From Oscillospiraceae bacterium (GTDB lineage Bacteria; Bacillota; Clostridia; Oscillospirales; Oscillospiraceae): a stretch of 64,000 bases of DNA. Location: the NCBI GenBank assembly GCA_910574635.1, contig CAJTCG010000003.1, forward strand, positions 186,001 through 250,000, in the 5' to 3' direction. Numbering within the stretch: the first letter of the stretch is position 1; the number at the start of each line of letters is the position of its first letter. The position numbers and the translations under genes were made by a program. Of the stretch, positions 32,531-40,510 are shown one piece after another. Under the pieces are notes generated by a model, which saw only the letters and a program-made list of their open reading frames with translations, did not search any database and was not told the DNA's origin.

Positions 32531-33325
32531 TTACGACAGCAGCAGCTTGTCGTCCGCCTCGTCGGAGCCGCTGACCTTGCTGAACAGCTCCAGCAGCTGG
32601 GGCACCGTCAGCTTCTTTTTCTCCTCCCCGGAGACGTCGATGACGATTTTTCCGTCGTACATCATGATGAGCCGGTTCCCGTGCTGGATGGCGTCTTTCA
32701 TATTGTGGGTGACCATCATGGTAGTGAGATGGCTTTCCGCCACGATGCGGTCCGACAGCTCCAGCACCTTGGCCGCCGTCTTGGGGTCCAGGGCGGCGGT
32801 GTGCTCGTCCAGCAGCAGCAGCTTGGGCTTTTTCAAGGAGGCCATCAGCAGCGTCAGCGCCTGGCGCTGTCCGCCGGAGAGGAGGCCCACCTTGCTGGTC
32901 AGCCGGTCCTCCAGCCCCAGGTCCAAATTTTTCAGCATCTCCTGGTACTGCTCCTTCTCCGCCTTGGTCACGCCCCAGCGGAGGCCCCGCCTCTGGCCCC
33001 GGCGGGCCGCCAGGGCCAGGTTCTCCAGAATCTGCATGGTAGGCGCGGTGCCCAGCATGGGGTCCTGAAAGACCCGGCCGATATAAGGGGCCCGCTTGTG
33101 GTCCGGCAGGTGGGTTACGTCCACGCCGCCGATGGAGATGGACCCGCCGTCCACGGCCCAGGTCCCCGCCACGGCGTTCAGAAGGGTAGATTTGCCCGCC
33201 CCGTTGCCTCCGATGACGGTACAGAAGTCCCCGTCCTTCAGCGTCAGGCTCACGCCCCGGAGGGCCTGTTTCTCATTGACCGTCCCGGCGTTGAAAACCT
33301 TCCAGATTTCTTTTACTTCAAGCAT
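32531..33325 (-). CDS. ABC transporter ATP-binding protein, TrpZ-like
   Basis: 264 aa. Walker A is GGNGAGKST, the signature LLSGGQRQ, Walker B LLLLDEHTAALDP, and the H-loop VTHNM. Position and sequence fit the ATPase of the importer family that includes tryptophan transport system TrpXYZ. Its start overlaps the permease stop by 8 bases. The asparagine-rich D-loop (TAALDPKTA) is typical of this subfamily. Confidence 0.92.
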   Translation of the reverse strand: MLEVKEIWKVFNAGTVNEKQALRGVSLTLKDGDFCTVIGGNGAGKSTLLNAVAGTWAVDGGSISIGGVDVTHLPDHKRAPYIGRVFQDPMLGTAPTMQILENLALAARRGQRRGLRWGVTKAEKEQYQEMLKNLDLGLEDRLTSKVGLLSGGQRQALTLLMASLKKPKLLLLDEHTAALDPKTAAKVLELSDRIVAESHLTTMMVTHNMKDAIQHGNRLIMMYDGKIVIDVSGEEKKKLTVPQLLELFSKVSGSDEADDKLLLS

Positions 33326-34268
33326 GGCTGGCGCCTCCCGTCTTGACCTTGGCGTGGAAATACTTGCCCTTCCAATAGGGCAGGGAGAGGAACACCGCCA
33401 CCACCAGGGCGGAGAGGAGCTTTAGATAGTTGGGGTTCAGGCCCACGGCCAGCACCGCCTGGATGACGATGTAGTACAGGATGGCCCCAATGGCCACCGC
33501 CAGCAGCTTCAGCGCGAAGTTGTGGAACAGCTTGCTGAACAGCACCTGGCCGATGATGACCGCCGCCAGGCCGATGACGATGGCGCCCCGGCCCACGTTG
33601 ATTTCGTTGGCCCCGTTGTACTGGCACAGAAGCGCCCCGGAGAGGGCTACCAGGCCGTTGGAGATCATCAGGCCCAGTACCTTGCAGAAGTCGGTGTCGA
33701 TGCCCTGGGCACGGGCCATACTGCCGTTGGAGCCCGTGGCCCGGAGGGCGCAGCCCAGCTCTGTGCCGAAGAAGCCGTACAGCAGGGCAATGAGGCCCAC
33801 GGTGAATAGGCCCACCACCAAAATGGGGTGCCGCCAGAGGGGAAAGTCCCCCCGGATGGCCCCCTGGACGAAGCGCAGGGAGACCAGCAGCTTTTCCAGG
33901 GTGTCCGCCTGGGTGACGTTGATGGCCACGGAGGCCTTGAAGTCCATGACGGCCATGTTGACGGAGTACAGCCCCAGCTGGGTCAGGATGCCCGCCAGAA
34001 TAGCGGGGATGCCGCACTGGGTATTCAGCAATCCGGTAACCAGGCCCGCCAGCATGCCCGCCAGCAGGGCCGCCAGCATCGCCGCCCAGACGTTGGCTCC
34101 ACCGGAGAACAGCATGACGAACACCGCGCCGCCGGTGCAGAAGGAGCCGTCCACAGTCAGGTCCGCGATGCCCAGAATCTTATAGGTGATGTATACGCCG
34201 ATGGCCATGATGCCCCAGATGAGACCCTGGGACATGGCCCCCGGTAAGGCGTTGAGGAAACTCAGCAT
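33318..34268 (-). CDS. ABC transporter permease, TrpY-like
   Basis: 316 aa with eight to nine hydrophobic helices of the branched-chain-type permease superfamily (BPD_transp_2). GIMAIGVYITYKILGIADLTVDGS at the start (shown in part) and ELGCALRATGSNGSMARAQGID in the coupling loop are characteristic. It forms the channel of the importer with the ATPase downstream and the binding protein upstream. Confidence 0.92.
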   Translation of the reverse strand: MLSFLNALPGAMSQGLIWGIMAIGVYITYKILGIADLTVDGSFCTGGAVFVMLFSGGANVWAAMLAALLAGMLAGLVTGLLNTQCGIPAILAGILTQLGLYSVNMAVMDFKASVAINVTQADTLEKLLVSLRFVQGAIRGDFPLWRHPILVVGLFTVGLIALLYGFFGTELGCALRATGSNGSMARAQGIDTDFCKVLGLMISNGLVALSGALLCQYNGANEINVGRGAIVIGLAAVIIGQVLFSKLFHNFALKLLAVAIGAILYYIVIQAVLAVGLNPNYLKLLSALVVAVFLSLPYWKGKYFHAKVKTGGASHA

Positions 34269-34332
34269 GATCTGATTTCACGACCTCTCTTGAAATTAGG
34301 GCGTTTCTTTCCGCATCCCAAATGGAAGGAAG

Positions 34333-34359
34333 CAGGGGAGGGCTTCCCGCCCTCCCCTG
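34333..34359 (-). terminator. Intra-operon hairpin between binding protein and permease
   Basis: 11-bp perfect stem (34333-34343 with 34349-34359). Partial termination or 3'-end protection here would give more binding protein than permease, as is common in ABC operons. Confidence 0.6.
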
Positions 34360-34369
34360 TGAGAACGCT

Positions 34370-35323
34370 TTACTCGGTGACAATGGCCTCATAGCCCTCG
34401 GGGGCGGTGAGGCCCAGGGCCTCGCAGGTGGCGGGGTTGTACTTCTTGACGAACTGGGGCGCGTATTCGATGGCCATTTCGGATACCTTGGCCTTGCCCG
34501 TCAGGATGTCCGCGGCCATTTCGCCGGTCTTATAGCCGATGTCATAGTAGCTGATGGACAATGTGGCCACACCGCAGCCGCCGCAGATGCCTTCCTCTCC
34601 GGCGAAGACGGGCTTCACGCCCCGGCAGATGTTGTCAATGATTCCCGTGTTGTTGGCCGCCGTGTTGTCCGTGGGGACATACAGGACATCGGAGGCGTCC
34701 ACGGCGCTCTGGACCACAGAGGCCATGTCGTTGGTGTCGGAGAACGGATACTGGGTGCAGGTGTAGCCCATGTCCTCCAGATAGTTCTGGACGTTGTCCA
34801 CCTGATACTGGCTGTTGGGCTCGGCGGAGCAGTAAATCAGTCCAACGGTCTTGGCGTCGGGATACCATTCATGGATCATCTGGGCCTGCTGGTCTAGGGG
34901 CGCCAGGTCGGAGGTGCCGGAGACGTTGCTGCCCACGGTGCCGGAGAAGTTCTCGATGCCCAGGGCCACGCCGTACTCGGTGATGGAGGTGCCCAGCACC
35001 GGAATGTCGGCAGTGGCGGAGGCGGCGGCCTGGAGGGGAGCAGTGGCGTTGGCCATAATCAGGTCCACGCCGCCGGAGACAAAGCCGTTGATGATGGTAG
35101 CGCAGGTGGGGGTATCTCCCGCGGCGTTTTGGGAATCGATTTCCACCTGGCCGGGAAGCAGCTTGTTCAGCGCTTCGGTAAAGCCCTGAGTGGCGGCGTC
35201 CAGCGCCGGGTGGGGGGCCAGCTGGCAGATACCGATTTTGTAGGACTCGCTGGAGCCGCCGCAGGCGGCCAGGCTCAGGGCCATGGCCAGAGTCAGAACG
35301 AGCGCAAGCAGTTTCTTCTTCAT
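34370..35323 (-). CDS. ABC transporter substrate-binding lipoprotein, TrpX-like
   Basis: 317 aa from the ATG at 35323 (AAGGAGA ten bases upstream; a TTG at 35332 is too close). Lipobox LAAC at about residue 20. The two-lobed fold of the ABC_sub_bind (PF04392) family is shown by KIGICQLAPHPALDAATQGF, VDLIMANATAPLQAAASAT and SISYYDIGYKTGEMAADIL. Known relatives bind tryptophan or tyrosine; ligand here is not proven. The 5' leader holds an attenuator-like hairpin and a small upstream ORF. Confidence 0.9.
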   Translation of the reverse strand: MKKKLLALVLTLAMALSLAACGGSSESYKIGICQLAPHPALDAATQGFTEALNKLLPGQVEIDSQNAAGDTPTCATIINGFVSGGVDLIMANATAPLQAAASATADIPVLGTSITEYGVALGIENFSGTVGSNVSGTSDLAPLDQQAQMIHEWYPDAKTVGLIYCSAEPNSQYQVDNVQNYLEDMGYTCTQYPFSDTNDMASVVQSAVDASDVLYVPTDNTAANNTGIIDNICRGVKPVFAGEEGICGGCGVATLSISYYDIGYKTGEMAADILTGKAKVSEMAIEYAPQFVKKYNPATCEALGLTAPEGYEAIVTE

Positions 35324-35337
35324 GGTTTCCAATCTCC

Positions 35338-35415
35338 TTATGTTCTTATAGTGTGCGCGGTTTTGCCGGGTTCATGATAAAAAGCGGCCCGTCCGCAGGC
35401 GGGACCGCCTTCCAT
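35338..35415 (-). other. Candidate 25-codon upstream ORF in the trpX-like leader
   Basis: ATG at 35415, AAAGGA ten bases before it, stop codon touching the ribosome site of the binding-protein gene. The start region runs through a GC-rich hairpin (about 35385-35410) followed by TTTTT on the minus strand, so translation of this ORF would melt the hairpin. A second, 9-codon ORF (35346-35375, MNPAKPRTL) overlaps it. Coding status is uncertain. Confidence 0.35.
35384..35411 (-). terminator. Attenuator-like hairpin in the trpX-like leader
   Basis: GC stem (GCGG-CCCG with CGGG-CCGC, one bulge), followed by TTTTTATC on the minus strand, 60 bases before the binding-protein start. Confidence 0.55.
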
Positions 35416-35442
35416 CGCAAAGTATTCCTTTGACGCTTTTGT

Positions 35443-35471
35443 ACTATACAGCTTTAAAGGGGTAAAGTCAA
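35443..35471 (-). promoter_or_regulatory. Promoter of the TrpXYZ-like operon
   Basis: TTGACT (35466-35471), 17 bp, TATAGT (35443-35448), divergent from the 5'-nucleotidase promoter 22 bases away. Confidence 0.8.
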
Positions 35472-35493
35472 TGGTTAATTTTCACAAAAACGA

Positions 35494-35522
35494 TTGCTTT
35501 TTGGAAGAAGGCGTCGTATAAT
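35494..35522 (+). promoter_or_regulatory. Promoter of the 5'-nucleotidase gene
   Basis: TTGCTT (35494-35499), 17 bp, perfect TATAAT (35517-35522). Confidence 0.8.
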
Positions 35523-35574
35523 AAAAACACATAGTTTCCACAAAGAGGAAAAGAAAGAACGGGAGGTCATTTTT

Positions 35575-37647
35575 ATGCGAAACACCGCGCGCAAGCAGTT
35601 CCTGGCGCTGGCGCTGGTCCTGGCCATGCTGGCGGGGCTGTCCGTCCCCGCCCTGGCGGCGGAGGAGGGCGGGAAAACCGTCACCATTCTCCAAACCAGC
35701 GACCTGCACGGCATGGTCAATCCCTTTGACTATGCCTCCAACAAGGAAAACAAAACCAGCATGGCCCATGCCGCCGCCATCATCAAGGCGGAGCGGGAGG
35801 CGGACCCGGACCTGCTCCTGCTGGACACCGGCGACACCACCCAGGCCAACTACATCCAGGCATTCCTGGACGAGGAGCCCCATCCCATGATTGCGGCCAT
35901 GAACTACTTGAAGTACGACGCCTGGACCCTGGGCAACCACGAGTTCAACTTCGACTTCAAGTACACCACCCGGGAAATCGAGGAGTTCCAGGGCGTGACC
36001 CTGGGCGGCAACTTCTACAAGGCCGACGGCTCCCGCTGGATCGACGCCTACAAGATCTTCGAGGTGGACGGCGTGAAGGTGGCGGTTTTCGGCGTGGACG
36101 CGCCCCACATCCCCCAGTGGGAGAAATCCGACCCGGGCCACTATGACAACATGAAGATCACAAACCCCGACGAGGAAATCGGCAAAATCCTGGACGAGCT
36201 GGAAGGCAAGGCCGACGTGATTGTCGGCTCCGTCCACTATGGCCTGGACGGCGAATATGGCGTCGCGGGCATGCGGGAAGTGGCGGAGAAGTACGGCAGC
36301 CGGATGGACGCCCTCTTCATCGGCCACGCCCACGCCAAGGTCAATGAGACCATCGGGGGCATCCCCGTCCTGGAGCCCGGCAGCAACGGCGAATTTGTCA
36401 GCAAGGTCACCCTGACCCTGAAGGCCGACGGCGACGGCTGGGCCGTGGAGAAGGCCGAGGGCGCGCTTTTGGACTGCGCCGAGGCCACCCCCGACCCGGA
36501 CTTCCTGGCCCAGGTCAAGGATCTCCATACAAAGAGCCTGGAGCTGGCGTCCCGGCAAGTGGGCACCGTGGGCAAGACCTTCATTGAGAATCTGGAAGTT
36601 CTCCCCGGCATTCCCACCGCGGTTTTGGAAGATGACGCGGTAACCGACCTGGTGAACAAGGTCCAGATGGAGCGGGCGGGAGCCGACGTGTCCCTGGCGG
36701 CGCTGTTTGACTCCACCAGCAACCTCCAGGAGGGCCCCTTCCTGCACCGGGACAGCGTGAAAATCTACAAATACGACAACACCCTCTATGGCGTGAAAGT
36801 CACCGGAAAACAGATGAAGGCCATCATGGAGGAAAAGGCCGGGAACTTCTTCAACCAGTATCAGCCCGGCGACGTGACCATCAGCTTCAACCCCAATATC
36901 CGGCTGTACAACTACGACATGTTCGCGGGGCTGGACTATGAGATCGACATCTCCAAGCCCGCCGGGTCCCGCATCCAGAACGTGGTCTACAAGGGACAGC
37001 CCATGAAGGACACGGACACCATGGTCCTGGCCCTGAACAACTACCGCTACGGCGGCCTGGTTTCCGCGGGCCTCATCAACGAGGCGGACGTGGTGTATGA
37101 GGGCGGCGCGGTCCGGGATATGATTACGGAGTACGTGGAATCCCTGGACGGCCCCCTGATGCCCGAGGTGGACAACAACTGGAAGATCGTGGGCGCGGAT
37201 CTGGACGATCCCCAGAAGGATCTGATTTACGAGAAGGTCCGCTCCGGCGAGATTGCCATCCCCACCAGTGAGGACGGCCGCACCCCCAACATCGCCTCCT
37301 TGAACGGTCCCGCCCTGCGATCCGAGGGCGTCCTGCCCCCGCTGGAGGACGAGGAGCCCGCTGAGGAACCCGCTCCCGCTCCTGCTCCCGAACCGGAGCC
37401 GGAGCCCGCCCCGGCCCCCGAGCCCGCGCCTGAACCGGAGCCCGAGCCTGCCCCCGAGCCGGAGCCCGCGCCCGCCGTTTCCGAGGGGACATACACCGTC
37501 AAGGCCGGGGACTGCCTCTGGAGCATCGCCCAGAAGACCTACGGCACCGGAACGAAGTGGGGCGCCATCTACGCCGCCAACCGCTCCACCGTCAAGGACC
37601 CCGCCGCCATCCGGATCGGCCAGGTCCTGATTCTCCCCGCGGCGTAA
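35575..37647 (+). CDS. Secreted 5'-nucleotidase / cyclic phosphodiesterase with LysM
   Basis: 690 aa from the ATG at 35575 (GGGAGG upstream). Signal peptide to about residue 27. A calcineurin-like metallophosphoesterase domain follows ([35 protein letters not shown]), then a 5'-nucleotidase C domain (about residues 320-560). A Glu-Pro-Ala spacer of about 45 residues (near 590-640) leads to a C-terminal LysM ([18 protein letters not shown]). The enzyme would release phosphate and nucleosides from nucleotides outside the cell while LysM binds peptidoglycan. Confidence 0.92.
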   Translation: MRNTARKQFLALALVLAMLAGLSVPALAAEEGGKTVTILQTSDLHGMVNPFDYASNKENKTSMAHAAAIIKAEREADPDLLLLDTGDTTQANYIQAFLDEEPHPMIAAMNYLKYDAWTLGNHEFNFDFKYTTREIEEFQGVTLGGNFYKADGSRWIDAYKIFEVDGVKVAVFGVDAPHIPQWEKSDPGHYDNMKITNPDEEIGKILDELEGKADVIVGSVHYGLDGEYGVAGMREVAEKYGSRMDALFIGHAHAKVNETIGGIPVLEPGSNGEFVSKVTLTLKADGDGWAVEKAEGALLDCAEATPDPDFLAQVKDLHTKSLELASRQVGTVGKTFIENLEVLPGIPTAVLEDDAVTDLVNKVQMERAGADVSLAALFDSTSNLQEGPFLHRDSVKIYKYDNTLYGVKVTGKQMKAIMEEKAGNFFNQYQPGDVTISFNPNIRLYNYDMFAGLDYEIDISKPAGSRIQNVVYKGQPMKDTDTMVLALNNYRYGGLVSAGLINEADVVYEGGAVRDMITEYVESLDGPLMPEVDNNWKIVGADLDDPQKDLIYEKVRSGEIAIPTSEDGRTPNIASLNGPALRSEGVLPPLEDEEPAEEPAPAPAPEPEPEPAPAPEPAPEPEPEPAPEPEPAPAVSEGTYTVKAGDCLWSIAQKTYGTGTKWGAIYAANRSTVKDPAAIRIGQVLILPAA

Positions 37648-37677
37648 GCAAAGAAAACGCGCCCATTCCCAAGACAT

Positions 37678-37704
37678 GCGGCCCCGGCTTTTTGCCGGGG
37701 CCGC
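37678..37704 (+). terminator. Terminator after the 5'-nucleotidase gene
   Basis: 11-bp perfect stem (37678-37688 with 37694-37704) with a T5 loop. Confidence 0.75.
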
Positions 37705-37726
37705 TTCCGTTCTCCAGATTCTCCCC

Positions 37727-37755
37727 TTGCCTGAACGGGAAAACCATGGTATACT
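37727..37755 (+). promoter_or_regulatory. Promoter of smpB
   Basis: TTGCCT (37727-37732), 17 bp, TATACT (37750-37755). Confidence 0.75.
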
Positions 37756-37798
37756 AAATACCGGAAAAACCGGGCATGATTTCCAGGAGGTGACCGCG

Positions 37799-38257
37799 AT
37801 GGAAAAGAAGGGCGTGAAAATCGCCGCCCAAAACCGGAAGGCCCACCATGATTACTATGTGGAAGAGAAATACGAGGCGGGCATCGAGCTGGCGGGCACG
37901 GAGGTCAAGTCCGTCCGGGCCGGGACGCTGAACCTGAAGGACTCCTACTGCTCCGTGAAGGAAGGGGAGCTCTTCGTCCACGGGATGCACATCTCCCCCT
38001 ATGAGAAAGGGAACATCTTCAACAAGGACCCTGTCCGGCCCCGCCGCCTGCTGATGCACAAGCGGGAGATACGGAAGCTCCATGCCCTGGTGAAGCAGGA
38101 CGGCTATACCCTGGTCCCCCTGTCCGTATACTTCAAGGACTCCCGGGTCAAGGTGGAGGTGGGCCTGTGCAAGGGCAAAAAGAACTACGACAAGCGGTCC
38201 GCCGCCGCCCAGCGGGACGCCAAACGGGAGATCGACCGGGCCATGAAAGCGCGATAA
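37799..38257 (+). CDS. smpB: SsrA-binding protein SmpB
   Basis: 152 aa from the ATG at 37799 (AGGAGGTGA upstream). Family segments are complete: IAAQNRKAHHDYYVEEKYEAG (in part), LAGTEVKSVRAGTLNLKDSY, HISPYEKGN, RRLLMHKREI and the basic tail GKKNYDKRSAAAQRDAKREI. SmpB carries tmRNA to stalled ribosomes for trans-translation. Its RNA partner ssrA is encoded 1.8 kb downstream on the same strand. Confidence 0.97.
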   Translation: MEKKGVKIAAQNRKAHHDYYVEEKYEAGIELAGTEVKSVRAGTLNLKDSYCSVKEGELFVHGMHISPYEKGNIFNKDPVRPRRLLMHKREIRKLHALVKQDGYTLVPLSVYFKDSRVKVEVGLCKGKKNYDKRSAAAQRDAKREIDRAMKAR

Positions 38258-38273
38258 ATTTTAAAGGAACTAT

Positions 38274-38400
38274 ATATTACTTCCGAACGGAAAGGCCGGA
38301 AGTAATATGTGCCATGTTTTGCGGTTGCCGCTGTTTACAGCGGCGAGCAAAACGGCTTAAATCAAATGGATTATTTCCGAGTTTTAAGCTTGGAAATAAT
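38274..38400 (+). ncRNA. Three consecutive perfect hairpins before the cyclophilin gene
   Basis: Stem 1: 12 bp (38274-38285 with 38297-38308). Stem 2: 7 bp outer (38316-38322 with 38347-38353) and 7 bp inner (38327-38333 with 38338-38344). Stem 3: 9 bp (38370-38378 with 38392-38400). They fill almost the whole 169-base gap between smpB and the peptidylprolyl isomerase gene and are AT-richer than their surroundings. They may form a structured leader or processing element, or be a small repeat. No known riboswitch is recognised. Confidence 0.45.
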
Positions 38401-38426
38401 AAAAGCACAGAAAGGAAGCGACCGGC

Positions 38427-38951
38427 ATGAGCAATCCAATCGCCACCATCCTCATGGAGGACGGCAAAAAAATGACCGCCGAGCTCTATCCCGAAAAGGC
38501 CCCCAACACGGTGAATAACTTCATCACCTTGGCCAACAAGGGCTTTTACGACGGCTTAACCTTCCACCGGGTCATTCCCGGCTTCATGATCCAGGGCGGC
38601 TGCCCGGACGGCACCGGCATGGGAGGGCCCGGCTATGAAATCAAAGGGGAGTTTGCCTCCAACGGCTTCGCCCAGAACGACTTGAAGCACGCTACAGGCG
38701 TCCTTTCCATGGCCCGGACCATGGCCCCGGATTCCGCCGGGAGCCAGTTCTTCGTCATGGTGGCCCCGGCAGGGCACTTGGACGGTGAGTATGCCGCTTT
38801 CGGCCAGGTCATTGAGGGCGTGGACGACGCCATCGCCATCTCCCGGGTCCCCCGGAGCATGATGGACGACAAGCCCAAGAAGCCCGTGGTCATCCAGTCC
38901 ATTCGCGTGGATACCAAGGGCGTGGATTATCCCGAACCGGAGACCCGCTGA
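38427..38951 (+). CDS. Cyclophilin-type peptidylprolyl isomerase
   Basis: 174 aa, no signal peptide, so cytoplasmic. The cyclophilin core is clear: LYPEKAPNTVNNFITLANKG, FHRVIPGFMIQGG (catalytic Arg), MARTMAPDSAGSQFFVM and YAAFGQVIEGVD. It catalyses cis-trans isomerisation of prolyl bonds in protein folding. AAAGGAAG lies before the ATG. A structured leader of three hairpins precedes it. Confidence 0.95.
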   Translation: MSNPIATILMEDGKKMTAELYPEKAPNTVNNFITLANKGFYDGLTFHRVIPGFMIQGGCPDGTGMGGPGYEIKGEFASNGFAQNDLKHATGVLSMARTMAPDSAGSQFFVMVAPAGHLDGEYAAFGQVIEGVDDAIAISRVPRSMMDDKPKKPVVIQSIRVDTKGVDYPEPETR

Positions 38952-38982
38952 ACAAAACAAAGCGCATGAGAAGGAGGAAGCC

Positions 38983-39741
38983 ATGAAAACCGCCATCATC
39001 ACCGGCGCGTCCTCCGGCCTGGGCCGGGAGCTGGCCCGCCAAATCGAGGACGTGTTTCCCGACATCGCGTGTTATTGGCTCATCGCCCGCCGGGAGGACC
39101 GGCTGGAGAGCCTGGCGATCAGTTTGCCGGGCTGCCATACCACCTGCCTGGCCCTGGACTTGTGCGACCCCATGAGCTTTGTCTCCTTAAAAGACCGCCT
39201 GGCGGAGGAGAAGCCGGAGGTGTCCCTGCTGGTGAACTGCGCGGGCTGCGGCTGTCTGGGCCGGGTAGGGGAGATGGACACCGCTTCCCAGACCCGGATG
39301 GTGGACCTGAACGTCCGGGCCCTGACTGCCGTGACCAACCTGGTTCTCCCCTATATGCCCGAGGGGGGCCATATCCTGAATGTGTCCTCCATTGCCTCCT
39401 TCTGCCCCAATCCCCGGATGACGGTCTATTCCTCCACCAAGGCCTACGTCTCCCATTTCACGGTAGGCCTGAACGAGGAGCTGCGCCGCCGCAAGGTCAG
39501 CGTCACGGCGGTCTGTCCCGGTCCCATGGCGACGGAGTTTCTCCCGTTGGCCGGAATCACGGGCCGCTCCAGCACCTTTGAATTCCTGCCTTACTGTGAC
39601 CAGGTAAGAGTAGCCGGGGGCGCTCTCCGCGCCGCCAAAGCGGGCCGCACGATCTACACCCCCAAGCTTCTGTATAAATTCTACCGCCTCCTGGCCAAAC
39701 TGACTCCCTCCCAGCTTTTAGTCAAGTTTGTCAAGACCTGA
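38983..39741 (+). CDS. Short-chain dehydrogenase/reductase
   Basis: 252 aa. NAD(P)-binding TGASSGLGREL, the NCAGCG strand (NNAG box), catalytic Ser in LNVSSIAS and YSSTKAY (YxxxK). The C-terminus carries a basic/hydrophobic tail (KLLYKFYRLLAKLTPS) that may touch the membrane, as in DltE/YqjQ-like members. It sits 31 bases behind the cyclophilin gene with an AAGGAGG site. Substrate unknown. Confidence 0.92.
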   Translation: MKTAIITGASSGLGRELARQIEDVFPDIACYWLIARREDRLESLAISLPGCHTTCLALDLCDPMSFVSLKDRLAEEKPEVSLLVNCAGCGCLGRVGEMDTASQTRMVDLNVRALTAVTNLVLPYMPEGGHILNVSSIASFCPNPRMTVYSSTKAYVSHFTVGLNEELRRRKVSVTAVCPGPMATEFLPLAGITGRSSTFEFLPYCDQVRVAGGALRAAKAGRTIYTPKLLYKFYRLLAKLTPSQLLVKFVKT

Positions 39742-39789
39742 GCAGAAAAGACAAGATGAAGGGGGCCTCTCAAGGGCCTCTCTCCCAAA

Positions 39790-39834
39790 TGTCACAAAAC
39801 CGTAACACACACCGGTCCAAACCTGTGCTATACT
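39790..39834 (+). promoter_or_regulatory. Activator-type promoter upstream of tmRNA
   Basis: TGTCAC-N5-CGTAAC (39790-39806), 22 bases, TATACT (39829-39834). Box, spacing and the GCTATACTAA end are the same as at 20120-20164. The first gene downstream is ssrA, 226 bases on. Confidence 0.55.
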
Positions 39835-39840
39835 AATTTA

Positions 39841-40060
39841 ACGATTCCACCTGCAAACACCCAAAAGACCAAGACCCCGCGCAAGTCCCCCGTTCCCATC
39901 CCCCGTCTTTCCTCCCTCGTCCCCCCGCAGGGGGGTGGGGGTTGCTCAAGGGGGAGCCCGATCCCCCTTGAAGAAGTGGAGCAAGGGAGCGGGCGCAGTT
40001 CTCGCCAACCGCCGAAGGCGCTTGGCGGGAACGGAGCATAGCGGACTTTGCGACACATCC
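39841..40060 (+). ncRNA. Structured 220-base region preceding tmRNA
   Basis: No protein gene is convincing here. Three hairpins stand out: CCCCCC/GGGGGG (39921-39926, 39930-39935); a 9-bp perfect stem (39947-39955 with 39962-39970); and a 10-bp stem (39999-40008 with 40022-40031) enclosing CGCC/GGCG. A transcript from the promoter at 39790-39834 would contain them all. It may be the processed 5' extension of pre-tmRNA or a separate RNA. Confidence 0.4.
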
Positions 40061-40426
40061 GGGGGTGTAAGGGTTTCGACGGGGGTATGGAGGCGGGACC
40101 AGCGGGCGGCGGCGCCTGACCGCCATAAAACGGGCAAATTATAAATCAAATAACAACAACACTGTTGCTGTTGCTGCCTAACTAAAGGCAGCCGTCCGAC
40201 CCGGAAGGACCGCGAGCCGGGAAGGGCGTCGTTTAGCGGTAAATGTGCGTACAGTAAGCTTTGCCTGTGCCACACATCATGAAGCTCACCTGAATTGACG
40301 GCGTGACGATGTGCCGTCTCCGAGGGGAACAGGAGGGGTAAGGCCCTCCGCAATCACCGTCTGCGCCCGGAGAAAGTCCCGTTAAAGTGCTTTCGGACGC
40401 GGGTTCAACTCCCGCCACCTCCACCA
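40061..40426 (+). ncRNA. ssrA: Transfer-messenger RNA
   Basis: 366 nt. The 5' end (GGGGGUG) pairs with CACCUCC before the encoded ACCA end, forming the tRNA-like acceptor stem; GGGTTCAACTCCCGCC is the T arm. The resume codon GCA at 40134 opens the tag ANYKSNNNTVAVAA followed by TAA (to 40181). The tag marks truncated proteins for proteolysis during trans-translation with SmpB. The last 23 bases are duplicated at 48314-48336 because an integrative element uses this gene as its attachment site. Confidence 0.97.
40404..40426. repeat. Left attachment site (attL) of the ssrA-borne element
   Basis: The 3' 23 bases of tmRNA, identical to 48314-48336. The integrase gene lies directly inside. Confidence 0.9.
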
Positions 40427-40431
40427 CGAAA

Positions 40432-40464
40432 AAGTCTGTAATCTCAATGGTTACAGGCTTTTTT
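40432..40464 (+). terminator. Element-supplied terminator for tmRNA
   Basis: 10-bp stem with one G-U pair (40432-40441 with 40451-40460), then T6. It lies just inside the element, so the insertion brings a new terminator for ssrA. Confidence 0.75.
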
Positions 40465-40472
40465 CCTTTTGG

Positions 40473-40500
40473 TTTCCCATCGATTTCCCAACAGTTTCCC
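40473..40500 (+). repeat. Three TTTCCC repeats, candidate integrase arm sites (left)
   Basis: TTTCCC at 40473, 40484 and 40495, with an 11-base period, 47 bases inside attL. Related pair at 48177-48194 near attR. Confidence 0.5.
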
Positions 40501-40510
40501 TAATTTCTGC

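Noticed and set aside
39935..40144. 69-codon plus-strand frame running into tmRNA
   Set aside because: It covers hairpins and the 5' end of ssrA, has no ribosome site and is of unnatural composition.
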